64,000 bases of DNA from Burhinus oedicnemus (GCA_008921705.1 VFFE01007570.1:681915-745914); one strand, 5' to 3'; shown: positions 24,667 through 37,428, numbered from the stretch's first letter. Numbers and translations are program-made. Notes: generated from the sequence alone by a model not told the origin.

Positions 24667-27534
24667 CTTCTGTTCTAGTTCCCTGGCAGGCACAGCTCTT
24701 TGGCTCCAGAAGCTTGTTAGGTATTTGTCAGTGAAGATTTTATTCTTCCTTCCATAAAGTTCACTCCAATGACGAAACTAATGGAGCACTCTAAGAAGCG
24801 TCATGATATTCCAGCTAAAAGCAGCCAAAAGAATGGCTGAAGCATCTTTCCTTTTTTTTTTTTTCTTTTTTTTCCCCTGGCTGCCAATGTTTTAATTTCT
24901 CAATTAACTTCACTCGTAACCCTACTAAGCACTAACAATCTTTTGAATCTTATGTGAGTTTTTAAATATGAAGGGCTTTGTTATCTTCACAGACTTTTAA
25001 AGATAGATTGATAAACTGTAAATAGTATGAATTCGATATGGTAGCTTGAATTGGTATATCTAGAAGACATTCTGAAATAAATTACTTCCAAGCCATTATC
25101 TGTTATTAACTCTTCAGGAATCACATAATATTGAGCAATGTGAAATATGAACAGTTCGTCAGAAAATACATAGCCATTACTTTTTAATTCAAATTCAGCA
25201 CTGGAGAAGTTCAATCCTTTGCATTTTGTTTCTTACATTTGATTAAATTTTTGCACCTCATTTCCTTACTTCACCTTTATAAAATTCTTACCTCTCTAAA
25301 ACATGCCCTCTGCAGTTCTGGATTTACATCGCTCCATATTCAAAGGTAAACCTTTAAAATTTTTAACTTATGCAATACTTAAAGTCACATTTTTCATAGA
25401 GAATTGCACTGTGCTCTACATAAAGACCCTCAGTTTTGGACTACAGAGAGCCAGGCCTGGTTTCTTCTTAAGCAGGTTGAAGTGGGGAGGGAAGGGAATG
25501 AGAAGGTCCCAAGCTGTCACACCTTTGGATGATGGAGGAATTCATAGAGAACCCTTGAGAAAAGCGTCATAGAGTCCGACGCCCACATTCTGACACAACT
25601 GGGCAAAAAGAGGAGATGTGTTTGCACACGTGTTTTGCTGCTCTGAGACACACTGTTGCAGACCATACTGTTTGCACCTTTCTCAGGATTTTCATTTAAT
25701 CCTGTAAAAACAAGGCTTAGAGTATTCAAGAGAAGGCAGTTCTTGAGCAGAGCACAGATATCAGAATTTCCTCGAAGAAGAAAGAAAAGCCTCATTGTGG
25801 GGTAACCTTCTCCCTGATTCCTATTACCTGGAACATTTGATGCTGTCGTGTGGTCTGATTCTCTAGCAGCTAATGGTTCCCAAGTAACTCGAAACATTCT
25901 CATCATTTAGCTAAACAGACTTCTTACGCAGTTGAGCCTGAGCCAACTGCTCTGCCTCTGCTGGATCATCTTTTCCAGACACTGGGGTCTCCTGATGAGG
26001 ACGAAGGCAATACCAAATACATGTGTGTCAGCTACATCTTTAGAGCATATAGGCCTGTGCCTCTTTTTAGATTACTCCCAGGTCCACAAGGCACTGGGTA
26101 AACTAGTGAGAATTTCCCATTTCTCCACCCTATTTATTTACAATTTGTGGGTCATTTACGCACAAAAAGAAAAAGAAAATATGAGAAAAAAAGAGAAAAA
26201 AAGAGAAAGAACAAAACAGACTTCCAGGGTGCCTCTTTTCAAGGAACTTCTTCCATTTATCTGGGTTACCAATGCTGTTCTCTGTGGTGAAAAGGAGCTT
26301 TGAGATACCCTTTCCAACCTCCCTGGATAACAATCTTAGCTGTTGTGGCACTGTCACTCTTGGTTTTGAATTTTCACCCATATCTAAAGCAAGTCTTTCC
26401 TTACGCTTGTAGGTACACAGTAGCTTAGTCTAACATCTATACTGCCTCCTGGCTGGAATGTAATTTATCTCCAGTATAACTGGATGCTCAGAGATTTGTA
26501 GGGTAAGTCGGTTTTCTCACATGCTGTTGTCGCCCACTGGAGGTGGTCTTGCTTGTACGCTGTGGTCCCTTGGGCTTCTGTGGCCTTAGCCAAACAGGTG
26601 TGCACTTGCTGTCCATGTTTCATATAACCCATTCAGTTCAGCTACCATACCACTAATTATTGGAACTTCATTTTGATATACCAGAAATTTCCATGAAAAA
26701 TTTCAGTGATGTTAGAACGATTTTAGTCTTCTTCCATTTATCCAGAACAGTGTCTGTGCTTAGCAGCTATACATGGGAAGAGACTACTCTGCAGGTAGTA
26801 CTGATATAATCTTTCTGCTCCTCCGTCTGTGCTCAAATGAAGCATTAGTTTCCACAGGTACAATTAGATGCTTTGCAAAGCTGAAGTAAATAGTTTGACT
26901 GTCCTCATTTTTCTTGGCTAGCTTCTCCTTGAATATTTGTACATTTATTTCTGTTATGCTTTTGACCGTGGATATACTTTGGACAGTGAGCAAAACAGAC
27001 TGTGAGTTGCCATGATTTTCTCAGGAAGTACTTTTTTTTTGTCTTCACCACTATTCTGTCAACTTTGCTTTTTTATTTAAAAAGGTGTCTGGCCAAAATA
27101 AAGGAAAGATGTTATGCCTGTAACACGCACACGAAGCTTAGCATGTCTTTTGAAAGCCTCTTTGCATTAGTCTTAGGTTCTTATTTCTAAGAAAGTTGAT
27201 CAAAATCTTGTTTGGGGTAACACGTATTGTAATTTCTCCAAGCCATTTTGATGTACATAGTTTCTTTCTGTGAAACTTCATGAAAAGGGCCTGTTCCAGG
27301 ATTTTCTTTTATGGCTTCTGTTCATCTTCAACTTGCATTTCTGTGGCTTTAAGATCATGTACAGAAGTTGTGGTGGTGCGGAAGTTGGAGTCTTGTCCAG
27401 AATGCTCTCTAAGATTGTGTAATGTGCAATAGGTCTTGCTATTCTACCGTGTATGTAGATGAAAGTTTCTTAAATTAAAGAATAATTATTTCTGCATTTG
27501 TGCCAATACTCTCCACGTGTGCACACAAAATTGG
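24667..27534. other. Non-coding sequence, plus strand T-rich from about 26 kb
   Basis: No repeat is recognised up to about 26 kb. From about 26.1 kb the plus strand becomes T-rich (purine-rich on minus). Minus-strand translations there are rich in Lys, Arg and Glu, including an open stretch at 26784-26993. This may be part of the same decayed sequence as 28600-29425, but I cannot match it to a protein. Confidence 0.35.
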
Positions 27535-27728
27535 CCAAACTGGATCAGACCAATGGTTAATTTCCCAACTCCAACAGTGCACAACAGCAGACAGCTAGAG
27601 AACAACATAAGAACAAGGCAAGCAGACTGTGATACTTCCCAGTCCCCAGCACTGGGACTTGTTAAGCCATGGATGGTAGCTTTGGGCTTAAAAGTCCTTG
27701 ATGGATTTTTCTTCCATCATTTATCAGC
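27535..27728 (+). repeat. Fragment of ancient amniote interspersed repeat
   Basis: Begins with ACTGGATCAGACCAATGGT, has TAAGAACAAGGCAAGCA in the middle and ends with TCCTTGATGGAT ... TCTTCCATC. I recognise this order of blocks from an old dispersed repeat found in turtles, crocodilians and birds. I cannot give its formal family name. It directly abuts the CR1 fragment that follows, so one may have inserted beside or into the other. Confidence 0.5.
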
Positions 27729-28131
27729 AGTCCTGGCTAACCGCAGAGGTCTCAGTTAACTGGAATTTAGCAAATGTGGTGTCCATCTACAAGAAGGGCT
27801 GGAATGGGGATCCGGGGAACTACAGGCCTGTCAGACTGACCTTGGTGCTGGGGGAGGTTATGCAGCAGATCATCTTGAGTGCCATCACGTGGCACGTACA
27901 GGACAGCCAGGTGATCAGGCCCAGCCAACATGGGTTTATAAAAGGCAGGTCCTGCTTGACTAAACTGATCTCCTTCTTGACAAGGTGACCCACCTAGTGG
28001 ACAAAGGAAAGTCTGTGGATGTTGCCTACCTAGACTTTAGTAAAGCTTTTTACATCATTTCCCACAGCATTCTCCTGGAGAAACTGGCTGCCCATGGCTT
28101 GGACAGGTGTAGTCTTCGCTAGGTAAAAAAC
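27729..28131 (+). mobile_element. CR1 LINE fragment, reverse transcriptase region
   Basis: A piece of CR1 ORF2, the avian non-LTR retrotransposon reverse transcriptase. Readable peptide blocks are YKKG...DPGNYRPV, then a QHGFIKGRSCLT-type block, then YLDFSKAF. These are the conserved RT motifs leading into the first catalytic Asp (in LDFSKAF). The frame is open only to 27988, and a shift is needed to reach the YLDFSKAF block, so this copy is dead. Both ends are truncated: it stops at a GTAAAAAACTGG block, before the catalytic FADD region and the 3' tail. Confidence 0.9.
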
Positions 28132-28599
28132 TGGACTCAATTTTCTCTGTGGGATCCAAGGTGGACAGGTTGCTCATTTTTGTTTCGTTTAGTTTTTCCA
28201 AGGATTGGTGTACGTCTGGACTTTCCTACTTTTTACTGGATTTGCTGAGCTGTGCTCCTCCACTGGTTCCTTCCTCCACTAGAAGATTGTGAGCTTCGTA
28301 GTGCACACACCTTCTCTCCAGACTTTGGAAGACATTGTCACATACAGAATTGTTTGCATATGCATAGCGGTCTCGAATCTGCAATAATCTCATAGATACT
28401 ACATGACTAATTTCAAAAAATCATTTCTGATTTTTTCTGGGGCACAATGCCTTTCTATAGATTCTAGTATCCATATTGGTTTGCTAACAGAATTTACCTT
28501 TTGATATTTTTTATTCTCTTTGCTTTTAACATTTCATTCTCCCACTGGGTGTAACAAGTGCTGTCCACATCCTGCCAGTCTCATAGATGTAGACAATAT
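28132..28599. other. Non-coding sequence between CR1 and candidate pseudogene
   Basis: T-rich on plus. Minus-strand translation is Lys/Arg/Ser-rich but interrupted. It may belong to the candidate pseudogene at 28600-29425. Confidence 0.3.
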
Positions 28600-29425
28600 T
28601 TCGGCTGTGCAAAGAGGTAGACTTTTCCTATAGTTTTTCTCTGGAACATCACTCATTCAGTCCCAGTGGCAGCTGTAAATGTTAGTTTTATTTCTTCTAG
28701 AAACTCTATCTGGGAAGATATTAGTTACCAGAACTGTAGTACCAAGGCATTTAAGCTTGCTTCATCATTTTCCTTCTCCTTATTCTGTTTTGTAACCAAA
28801 CAGTATCATTGTTGCTAAAACTCTCTCCTTGTAGGTGTTCTCCAACTGTATTACTCCCACTGCTTCACTGTTTGCCTATGTGATGTACTCAAACATAATG
28901 TCTAATGTAATTATCTTCCTTAGGCATGGGCGTTTCTTTTCCTTTGCATGGTGCAATCCACTACTATTGCAAATGTGCATCGATGGATTTCTGTCACTTT
29001 CTTCAACAGAAATACTACACAGACATGGCATTCTTGTTCACACTATGAACTCCTTTTTGGTGAAAGTCTGTATTTCATCACATCCTTGCATTTACATATT
29101 AATACTTCTAAATAATGTCATATCCATTTGGATATCTGTTTTGGATAGGTCAAATACTTTGACTATCCTATTGAATTATTTTTCTAATGCTTGTAATTTT
29201 CCTTCAATTACTTTTTATTTGGATCCTGTATAGTACAATTCATATGCACTTCCATTTTTGAAAATATATGGGATTTTTTTCAATCTAGTGTGTCAATCAA
29301 TGCTTAGTTATTTTAGTGGGACATTTTTCTAAATTCTCTTTACCTTTTTTTTTTTTTTTAGTAGGAAAATATTTCAGCTTTCATTTTTCAAGGCAAACAA
29401 TCTCAAATAGGTTAAACAGCCTGTC
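28600..29425 (-). pseudogene. Possible decayed MKI67-like retrocopy
   Basis: Minus-strand sequence is purine-rich. Despite stops and frameshifts it gives short peptides that follow the order of vertebrate Ki-67 upstream of its repeat region. FNLFEIVCLEK (about 29388-29420) sits where Ki-67 has a FWKLYESVKKEL-type block. YELYYTGS (29221-29244) corresponds to DLYTTGRR. DLSKTDIQ (29122-29151) corresponds to NLSSKT. EKKRP (28928-28950) sits at the PP1-binding KRRRVSF site. SDVPEKNYRKS (28621-28653) corresponds to a TEVPKRGGRKS-like block. Apart from one apparent deletion, spacing is roughly right. Each single match is weak and I compared from memory, so chance resemblance is quite possible. No introns are apparent, which would suit a processed copy. 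Outer limits are unknown. Confidence 0.3.
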
Positions 29426-30308
29426 TGGATTTTCTCCCTCTGCTTTAGTGAACTTACAACTAGCAACCCATGCACTGTAGATACTGCTGCCATTTTGCAT
29501 GGTACATAATAGCAAATGAATAGCTATTTAGATTTGCAGATTACTTATTAAGAAGATATGATAAAGATATCATCTCACTTAATTCTTTCTATCCTTAGTC
29601 CTATCTTCTGATTAGTCTCAGTAAGCTACCCTTTATTTCTAACACCATGAATTATTTTTATTTATACTGCTTACATAAATGTAGAATAAGTAGAGAAGGG
29701 CACACTAAAAAAACTTTTAGGACAAATAATTTGAAGTACACTTTCCCACTCAGCAGCTCAGCTGAATTCAGCACAATGAAGACAGGAGAAAGGGAGATTG
29801 TTTCATGAAGAGTCCTAGTGTCACCCCTTTGCCTCCTTTATCAGAGATATCATTAGTTATGAAAGTACTGCATTAATATTGCCCAGGACTTTTGTGATCT
29901 ATTCAAATGGTTTCACACTGGAGAGAGGATGGTTCTACATATAGCAGATTAGATGGTGAGGAGAAAACACTTTCTGGAACTCAACCCAGAAGAATAGATG
30001 GATCCAGATCACTGTCTCCCTCTTGAGGGACATTATTGAATATATGTATATATATACACATACTTACATATATATTGCATATTTGTGTATATACATACAC
30101 AGAGACAGCATGGATGAACTGTTACAAAATTTCATCAGCCAAGACAAGTGGATATTATTTCATAGATGGTTGGAAGAACCAAGCCTTCCTTTCATGCGAG
30201 GACTTTGTCACTTCCGATGGAAGCTGTACAGTTTAATCAGTTTAAAATCAGCTATAAATTCAATCTAACACATTCCAATCCAATCTGTCGTTATCTTCAG
30301 CCCATCAA
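29426..30308. other. Non-coding sequence with TA microsatellite
   Basis: Unique-looking DNA. A TA/CA tract lies at 30039-30100. No gag-like coding is visible leftwards from the primer-binding site, so the provirus is cut off almost at once. Confidence 0.45.
30039..30100. repeat. TA/TATG/CA microsatellite
   Basis: Imperfect alternating TA and CA units. Confidence 0.75.
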
Positions 30309-30326
30309 GCCCTATGCTGGACACCA
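30309..30326 (-). other. Decayed retroviral primer-binding site (tRNA-Lys type)
   Basis: The minus strand reads TGGTGTCCAGCATAGGGC, 8 bp beyond the LTR end. Compared with the primer-binding site complementary to tRNA-Lys1,2, it keeps 13 of 18 positions and every difference is a transition, several at former CpG. It shows that the LTR beside it was the 5' LTR of a provirus using tRNA-Lys, as betaretrovirus-like (ERVK) elements do. Confidence 0.6.
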
Positions 30327-30334
30327 AAAAGGAC

Positions 30335-30927
30335 TGTCATGGTTCAACCCCAGCCAGCAACTATGCACCACACAGCTGTTCACTCACTCCCCCCAGCTGG
30401 GATGGGGGAGAGATTTGGAAGGGTAAAAGTGAGAAAACTTGTGGGTTGAGATAAAGACAGTTTAATAGAATAAAGAAAAAGCTGCATGTACAAGCAAAGC
30501 AAAACAGGGAATTCATTCCCTGCTTCCCAGCAGCAGGCAGGTGTTCAGCCATCTCCAGGAAAGCAGGGCTCCATCATGTGTAACGGTTACTTGGGAAGAC
30601 AAACACCATCACTCTGAATGTTCATCCCTTCCTTCTTCCCCCAGCTTTATATGCTGAACATGATGTCACATGCTATGGAATATCCCTTTGGTCAGTTGGG
30701 GTCAGCTGCCCCAGCTGTGTCCCCTCCCAGCTTCTTGTGCACCCCCAGCCTGCTCGCTGGCGGGGCAGTGTGAGGAGCAGAAAAGGCCTTGACTCTGTGT
30801 AAGCACTGCTCAGCGATAGCTAAAACATCTCTGCATTAACAGCACTGTTTTCAGCATAAATCCAAAACATAGCCCCATACTAGCTACTATGAAGAAAATT
30901 AACTCTATCTCAGCCAAAAGCAGCACA
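30335..30927 (-). mobile_element. Avian ERV 5' LTR, ERVK-like (LTR-B)
   Basis: A complete-looking LTR of about 593 bp in minus orientation. The element strand begins TGTGCTG and ends CATGACA, giving the usual TG...CA ends. A TATA box (TATAAA on minus) lies at 30646-30651. An ATTAAA polyadenylation signal on minus lies at 30461-30466, about 180 bp downstream. The sequence is a widespread bird LTR that I recognise. No target-site duplication flanks it, which fits a provirus end better than a solo LTR. A tRNA-Lys-type primer-binding site follows at 30309-30326. The internal genes and the 3' LTR are missing, so the element is a truncated, non-functional remnant. Confidence 0.85.
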
Positions 30928-33900
30928 GATATACACCTGCAGTCATTTAGATTCACACATTTTCTGCAACTTTGACTCACGCTTCCCCTCTTCTGTTCTC
31001 CAGCTTGACAATTAATCTGTTTTTCTACTGAGGTAGCTCATATATGCAGGATCATTTTTCTCCCATGACACTCAGCTCACCATCAGTTTCAGCTGTGTTA
31101 CTTATCTGCCACACCTTATTGCTTCTCTGAAGGAAAAAACTGGAAAAGGAATGAAGTTAACTGGAATAATAACAACCACCACCACCTGAAAATGGGTACG
31201 AAAAAAAAAAAGACAACAACCAAAGATACAGTGGGAGATGTCAAGAAACTAGAGATGTCATCCTCTGATATGATACAAAATAAGTATGGGTTTTATTTAG
31301 GCATTTTGGGGACATTTATTTCTTTCTCTTTTTAATTTTCCATCTTTATTTAGACCTTTAGTTGAAAATAGTTACAAGACAGCAATACCACTACTGTTAT
31401 TTCTTTTTCAGAGCTGGATTTCTTCAGTTAGAGCTGCAAAATCTGTTCTATATAACTTCTCTGCTGACTAGCCAGAGGTTTTTAGGAACTCATTACTTGC
31501 TGTTATCTCTTACTCAGAAGGTTTTTTTTACCTAACTCTTAGATTCACTCTTTTAAACCAGTGATGAGCCTTAGATCTATGCTTCATCGTCCTTTTGGTA
31601 GGTACAGCCAAAAGAAGGCATGGTTAAAGACATTTTGCATCTTGCACGCACAACAAATGATCAGGAGTGTGAGCTAATATGCTCATAAAACTATACCTCT
31701 TTGGCCATCCAGCAGAATGCACAATCTGTGACTGTAGCTATAGGGACCTGCACATCAGCTTGTTTGGCTTCAGGACTGCTGCTGCTGGAGATGATCCTGA
31801 TAAGGCACATGAGATATGAAATGAACCTTTTGATCTCTGCTACAGGAACTGCAGGAAACCAGTTTTAAGTAGGCATATAATAGGTTAAAATGATCAAAAG
31901 GGTGGAAGAGGAGTTAACTAATAAAAGACTGTGACCCACTGCTCAAGGCAGGTAGCACTACATGTCAAGACTGCGTAGAAGGCAGGTGTTAAAAAACCTC
32001 AGTTCTCTGACGTACGTAGGTTTGATCTTCCACAGGTGTAATGATTTTAATCTCTGTAGGATGCCCATTCATCATCATCATTCCATTCATCACCACTGAA
32101 GATCAATGGACACATCACTTTTAGGCCAAACACAGCATATGCAGTAACATATTGAACAAAATAGCGTATGAGGGAGGCAGAAGGGAAGAATGCTTAGCAT
32201 TTGATGCTTAACTTAGAAACCAATTTTTCTAATCACTCAGTGCAGAAAGACAGGTTACCCTGGAGCAAAAGCCCTTACAGAGGTGTCCAGAACAACACCT
32301 CATGGTACTAGAGGAGGAAAGAATGTGGCAAAATACTCTAAATTCCCATTGCTATCTTTCCCTAGTCCCACGGTGGGGGCAACAAGAAGGAACAGGGACT
32401 AATGCATGCTCAGTTTCAGATGTTCAGGGTCACAGCTGCAAAAAATAAATAAAAAGAATCGAGCACACATATAGCATTAAGAAAAAGGAGACTCCAAGGC
32501 CCCTTCCTTAATCTCTCACTATAAATCCTGTTGCATATATTTTATTTGGCAGCAAGCTATTTCAATATATAACACTGACATTTTTCAAACAAGTCAGCTC
32601 TGATTTCGAACCCTGGAATGCTAAGGACGATGGTATCTTCACCTTAATTCTTAACTCTTGATTAGCCTCTATGATAACAGAGGGTTTTTTTTATTTTCAT
32701 TCTTATTTTTAATGCTTCTGTAAGTGAAACAGACACAGCTTCATATTAAGAGTCACAAAATCTGTTAAACACTTACTGATATAAAATCAATGATTAATGA
32801 AACCTTTGCACACTGGTGATGCCTTTAATAATTATTTCACAAGTCTGGACTCAGGTGTCATGATAATTACAACCAATAATAGCTCTAATACCTTTTGAAT
32901 TGATTACCATAGATCTGTTCATACTTGCCAAGAAATAAGCCGAAGACCACTGCAGATAGTCTTATTTGCACCTGAAAGTTTGTCAGCCTTTAGAAAGCCT
33001 CTACAAATTAAAAGGAAGTCTAATCGTGTGCATTTTTGCCTGGGTTCTCTAAAATAGACATAAATAGCACATGACACAGACAATATTTCTTAAAAAAATT
33101 TAAAATAACATACGATTTTACATGATGAGTGCTAAAAGTCATAATAAGCTGTGAACAGCAACACCACTTAAGCTAAACGCAAGACAAAATTCAGGCATAG
33201 AAATTAATTATCAAAAGTCAAAATTACCTTTTCTCCCTTTGAGCCAAGTTGCATAGGATTTGTCCCTGGAAATAAGCAGACTGGGTACTGTGCAGTGAAG
33301 GAGTCTGAAAGTGGTATCAAATTTCAGTAGTGTCTCATTTGCTAGTACAGAATTAAGTAGCAGGGGACCTTTTGCCATACAACTGAAATCAGTCATTCGC
33401 TCCTCTACAATGTTTTTGGAGGTTAGCGGTATTTGAATAATATTTCAAGTTTTAATATTACACACAGCACTTATGTTTATGATATCCGCAGCCATGGTAA
33501 TATGTGGATGATTTACCAACCAAGTGATGAAAACGCATGTGCACTATGCACCCTAGAAGACATGGGTTACAAGATCCAGCTGAAATATTTATATTTCAAA
33601 AATTCCAACGTTCACATTCCTAGTAGTAATAATAAAAATGCCTAACCTCTTAAACAGTACTTCACAACTTTGCTTTTATACATTAGCTAACCCTTAACGA
33701 GACAGCAGCAATGTATTTACGTAACATTGATTCATCAATACAAAGGCAAAACCAAGTCATTAAGAGGCCTACCTTTATCTCATGTAACTTTAAAAACCAT
33801 TTTGGGGTATCTAACTTCAGGATTATAGCTTTCTGGGGTCCCTAAACAGTCAATGAAGAGAATGAAAGAGAATGATAGAGATGGAGACACCCAAGAGCAA

Positions 33901-36900
33901 TTCTGCCACGAAGGAATGTGACATTTAGCTTCTCTCCAACCCTTGAGGAAGAACAATGAGCTGTTAGCTAGTACTGGACAATGTTCACATTTTGACCCAA
34001 AGCTTCAAATTTAGCGATGCATGCAGGCAACCAGTGGCCTGTGTCATTTCCAATTTGCTACCTAAACTTGCAGTTCAGCATGCCTAGGGCATTGCTTGGG
34101 AAAAGGTAGCACAAGAAACGGCCTTTGGAGCTGCTAGGAAAATGAAAACCTCAGGCCTCATTCCCAGTTGCTAGTAGTGTAATTAATAGACTACTGAAAT
34201 CAACACAGTTCAAGTATTATAATTATAACTGTAATACTCTCAGGGTATTAGCATGGTACAAAGGCACAGGCCTCATGATTCATTCAGTTCCTCTACGTAG
34301 CAATGAACCACAGAGAAAATGCCACCAGAACAAATAGCAGACAGACACTACATCCTCTGTCATCACTTTGAGACAATGATCCTGTGCAAAAGCTAGCCTC
34401 AGAAGAGATATATTACTGGCTATCAATGTAAGTGTGATCTGGTTGCCTAGAAGTAAGTACCAAGTGTCATTTGAGATACCCTACGGTGGCCTGCCTGTCC
34501 ATAGCTGCTGCTCTAGAGGACCATCATGAAGTTGTGGGTCTCCCACAGGACTTGTGTACCATCTGCCTGCCCCAGGAGAATGTCTCAGAGTATCTCAAAA
34601 CAGCAATAAATGCTTTTATTTACGCAAATGACTGAGTGTCAGTTTGCTGCAAGCCAACAGGATTACTAAACAAACTAATTGCCACCTTCTGAGAACAGAA
34701 GTGGCGGAATCTGATCCAGATATTTTTTGCTACTTACACCCCTTGGGATGAATATGTGCCAAGTACATTTAAAATGCTGTCTATGGACTTTCTTCTCTTC
34801 TCTTGAATTAGAGTGACTATTTATCTGAAAGGAGAAACAGGATAGATAGGATCTAATTCACATTTAAAATATACCAAGATTTGTGGTTAAAGATGTAAAA
34901 CAATACATGTTAAGGGAAATGTCAAAGCCATTCATAAAGTAAAATCTGTTTATAGGTTGCAATATAAGCAGAGATTGTACCAATTTGTTATTTTTTCTGC
35001 ATCATGTTTATTGCAAATTTTATAAATTCTCATTTCATATTAATATTCAGTATTTGTATTGTATGTGGACACTATGTAAACATGAATGTTCACATTGTCA
35101 TGTTGTTATGACAATTTGGTTCATTTTTCATAACTCCCATAAATTATCTATGAAACTGCAAACTAGCTTTATCACTGGCATCATCATTTTCAGAAGCATA
35201 TTAAATATTTTGTGAAAAGTGTATCAACATAAAGGAACAAAGGGAATTGCTCATCATATTTGATTATTTTGTGATATATTTATATAAATACTTAGTATGG
35301 TATGTTTGATGACTGCAATCAGGCACCTGGGACAAGCTCACAAGAAAAAGCTTTAGGAGAGTGTCTGTTCAATAATGAATTTAAATCACTGAGAACTTGC
35401 AAGTGAAAATAATAAGATTAATATATCTCTGTAATTTCTGGGTTTCGTGCAAGTGTACTGGGATTGGCACCTGTATGCTTTGAACTGCTGCAATGACCTG
35501 GTAGAACTTTTGCTCCTGCAGTTTCATTTTAGTGGTCTGATGTCTCTGGATAGATCTACCCCATGAGTCAAGAGTTGAGCAAATTCATTCATGTTCATGT
35601 TTGTAAGCCCCTGGGACCACGTACATGTAAAGAAGAGTCTATGACGTTGCATTAGAGTTTAACAGCAGGAGTATCGTCACCTGTCTGGCATTTCCTCCTC
35701 AAAGACAGACGAATATAAAGCACTTGCTTTTTTCTTACACGAAAAGCTTAAAAATGCTACAGAGAAGTAGGCACGACACCAGAGTTTCTCTGTAATTGAA
35801 TGGCAATTTCTCCATATAGCAGAAGTTTCAAAGTAACCAAGCACGCTTGTTGCTTGTCAGCAAGTAGGAAAGCATGAAGCCATATGAATAATCTGGCCAA
35901 CCAGTTGAATGAGATTTATTGTTATAAGATACCATTTGGCATGGGTACTTACCCACTCAAAATCATGTTTCATTTTAGAATTTATGTTTTGTTAATTAAA
36001 TTAATTAATTTGTTTTATTATGGAATGCTATAGATAGGTTCTTTTGGCTTAGAAAATGAAAACACTTCCAGCCTAATTGGCCAGAACCAGTTCATACTGC
36101 CTAATTATTAGCTGATGATACAATAATTCTCTTCTTTTTAAATATCTTTTATATAATTTTGAGAAGTTCTGATGCAGTTAGACACATAAACGTTCCTTGG
36201 CACATAATAGACAAGCAAGTAAAGTCTAACATAATTTTCAACTTTTTTGCCAATAGTAGTATAACAGAATTCCTGCCCCAAGCATTATGCAGAGAAAGAG
36301 ATGCCAATAAATCTCATTTGTTTCTGCAGGATAAATGAACAAAATGGTGAGGGGTTTTGGCAAGTTAACGTATTTGTCTACATATCGGTGATTTTCATTT
36401 TAGAGGAAACTCAAACATCACTGCAAATTATTAGGCAATAAATTCATCTGAAATCAGCAGGAAATCACAGACAACGTCACTGAAGGAAAGGTGAGGCCAT
36501 GCCTTAGTTTATGTTATTGACATACGTTAGTTCCAACTGGGCCTCAATTGAAGCCTTTTGGGATAAACAAACCAGCATTTGCCTTGCTGGAAAACTTCTG
36601 ACTAGCTCTACTGCCAACCTGCTCTTTCCACTGGCCTGTCACTAGTCCAAGAGATTTGACAATATGTGCGGTGTTAATACTGGAGATCATTTAAAACCGC
36701 TGAAGGATTATGTAGATTTACATGTGTGCTCTTTCTAATTCCACTCTGTTGACAGCTACAGATTTTCCAACACCAAAACAGAGTATTTTCAAGATGATGT
36801 TGCAGGTCTGGGACATCCAGGAATAACAGAAAACAATAAAAGCAAAATTCATGGGAAAGTATTACATCCTACTTGAGATATGTGGAAGCCATCAAGCCAA

Positions 36901-37428
36901 TGCACAATCATTTCACATGACTGAAATGCCCAGTGAAAGCATGGTCAGTGAGTAGCCACCACTGTCACCAAGGTTCTTAGGAAAAGTTTTGTCATGACAA
37001 GGAAAGCACCATCAAGCAGACCTTGTGGAACCAAATCCACAGTAGTAATATGGGAACATCAGTGTTTTTTAAAAATTTGTTTTAAGGGATTTCACCCCAT
37101 GTTTAGGCACAGATCCTGAAAACAACATTGTCCGTGGAACTGAGTGATGAAAATGGTTTGAGTCATGGCCATCAAAGCACAGTCTTATGGGTCTTAAGTG
37201 ACAGTATGGAAAAAAACATCATACTGAAGAAATACTAGGATGCTAAAAGAGAATACAGCACCTCTATAGCCATCTATGGAAATTGATAATCGCTTTTTAA
37301 CAAAAGTATGAACAAGGAAGGTCCTTGTGCAAATCCTTCCTGGTCTACTAAATAAATTGCAATTATCTGTGACATAAAAGATTTACTTAATGTGAATAGT
37401 TATGTATATATAGGTAATACACTTGAGG
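30928..37428. other. Non-coding sequence, no gene recognised
   Basis: A 6.5-kb repeat-poor AT-rich stretch. A motif-dense candidate element (32560-33060) is listed separately. A run of TTAATTAA-type palindromes lies near 35991-36011. No exon, RNA gene or mobile element is recognised. Confidence 0.45.
32560..33060. promoter_or_regulatory. Candidate cis-regulatory element (homeodomain-type motifs)
   Basis: A repeat-free block containing TGATTAAT (32791-32798, PBX/HOX-like) preceded by AATCAA, a TAATAATTA patch (about 32826-32835) and CAGGTGTCATGATAATTAC (about 32852-32870). The last combines an E-box/T-box-like and an ATTA core. Function is inferred from motif density only. Confidence 0.2.

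Noticed and set aside
26300..26325. CR1-like CCCTTTCCAACCT
   Set aside because: The match is one short word with no flanking CR1 sequence.
28835..29233. 132-codon plus-strand open frame, hydrophobic
   Set aside because: It is antisense to purine-rich sequence, which removes stop codons on the complement. The Leu/Ile/Phe-rich translation is a by-product.
26100..29425. Retroviral internal region belonging to the 30.3-kb LTR
   Set aside because: The position and purine-rich minus strand first suggested it, but I find no capsid, zinc-knuckle, protease, YxDD or integrase motif. Leader sequence stops soon after the primer-binding site.
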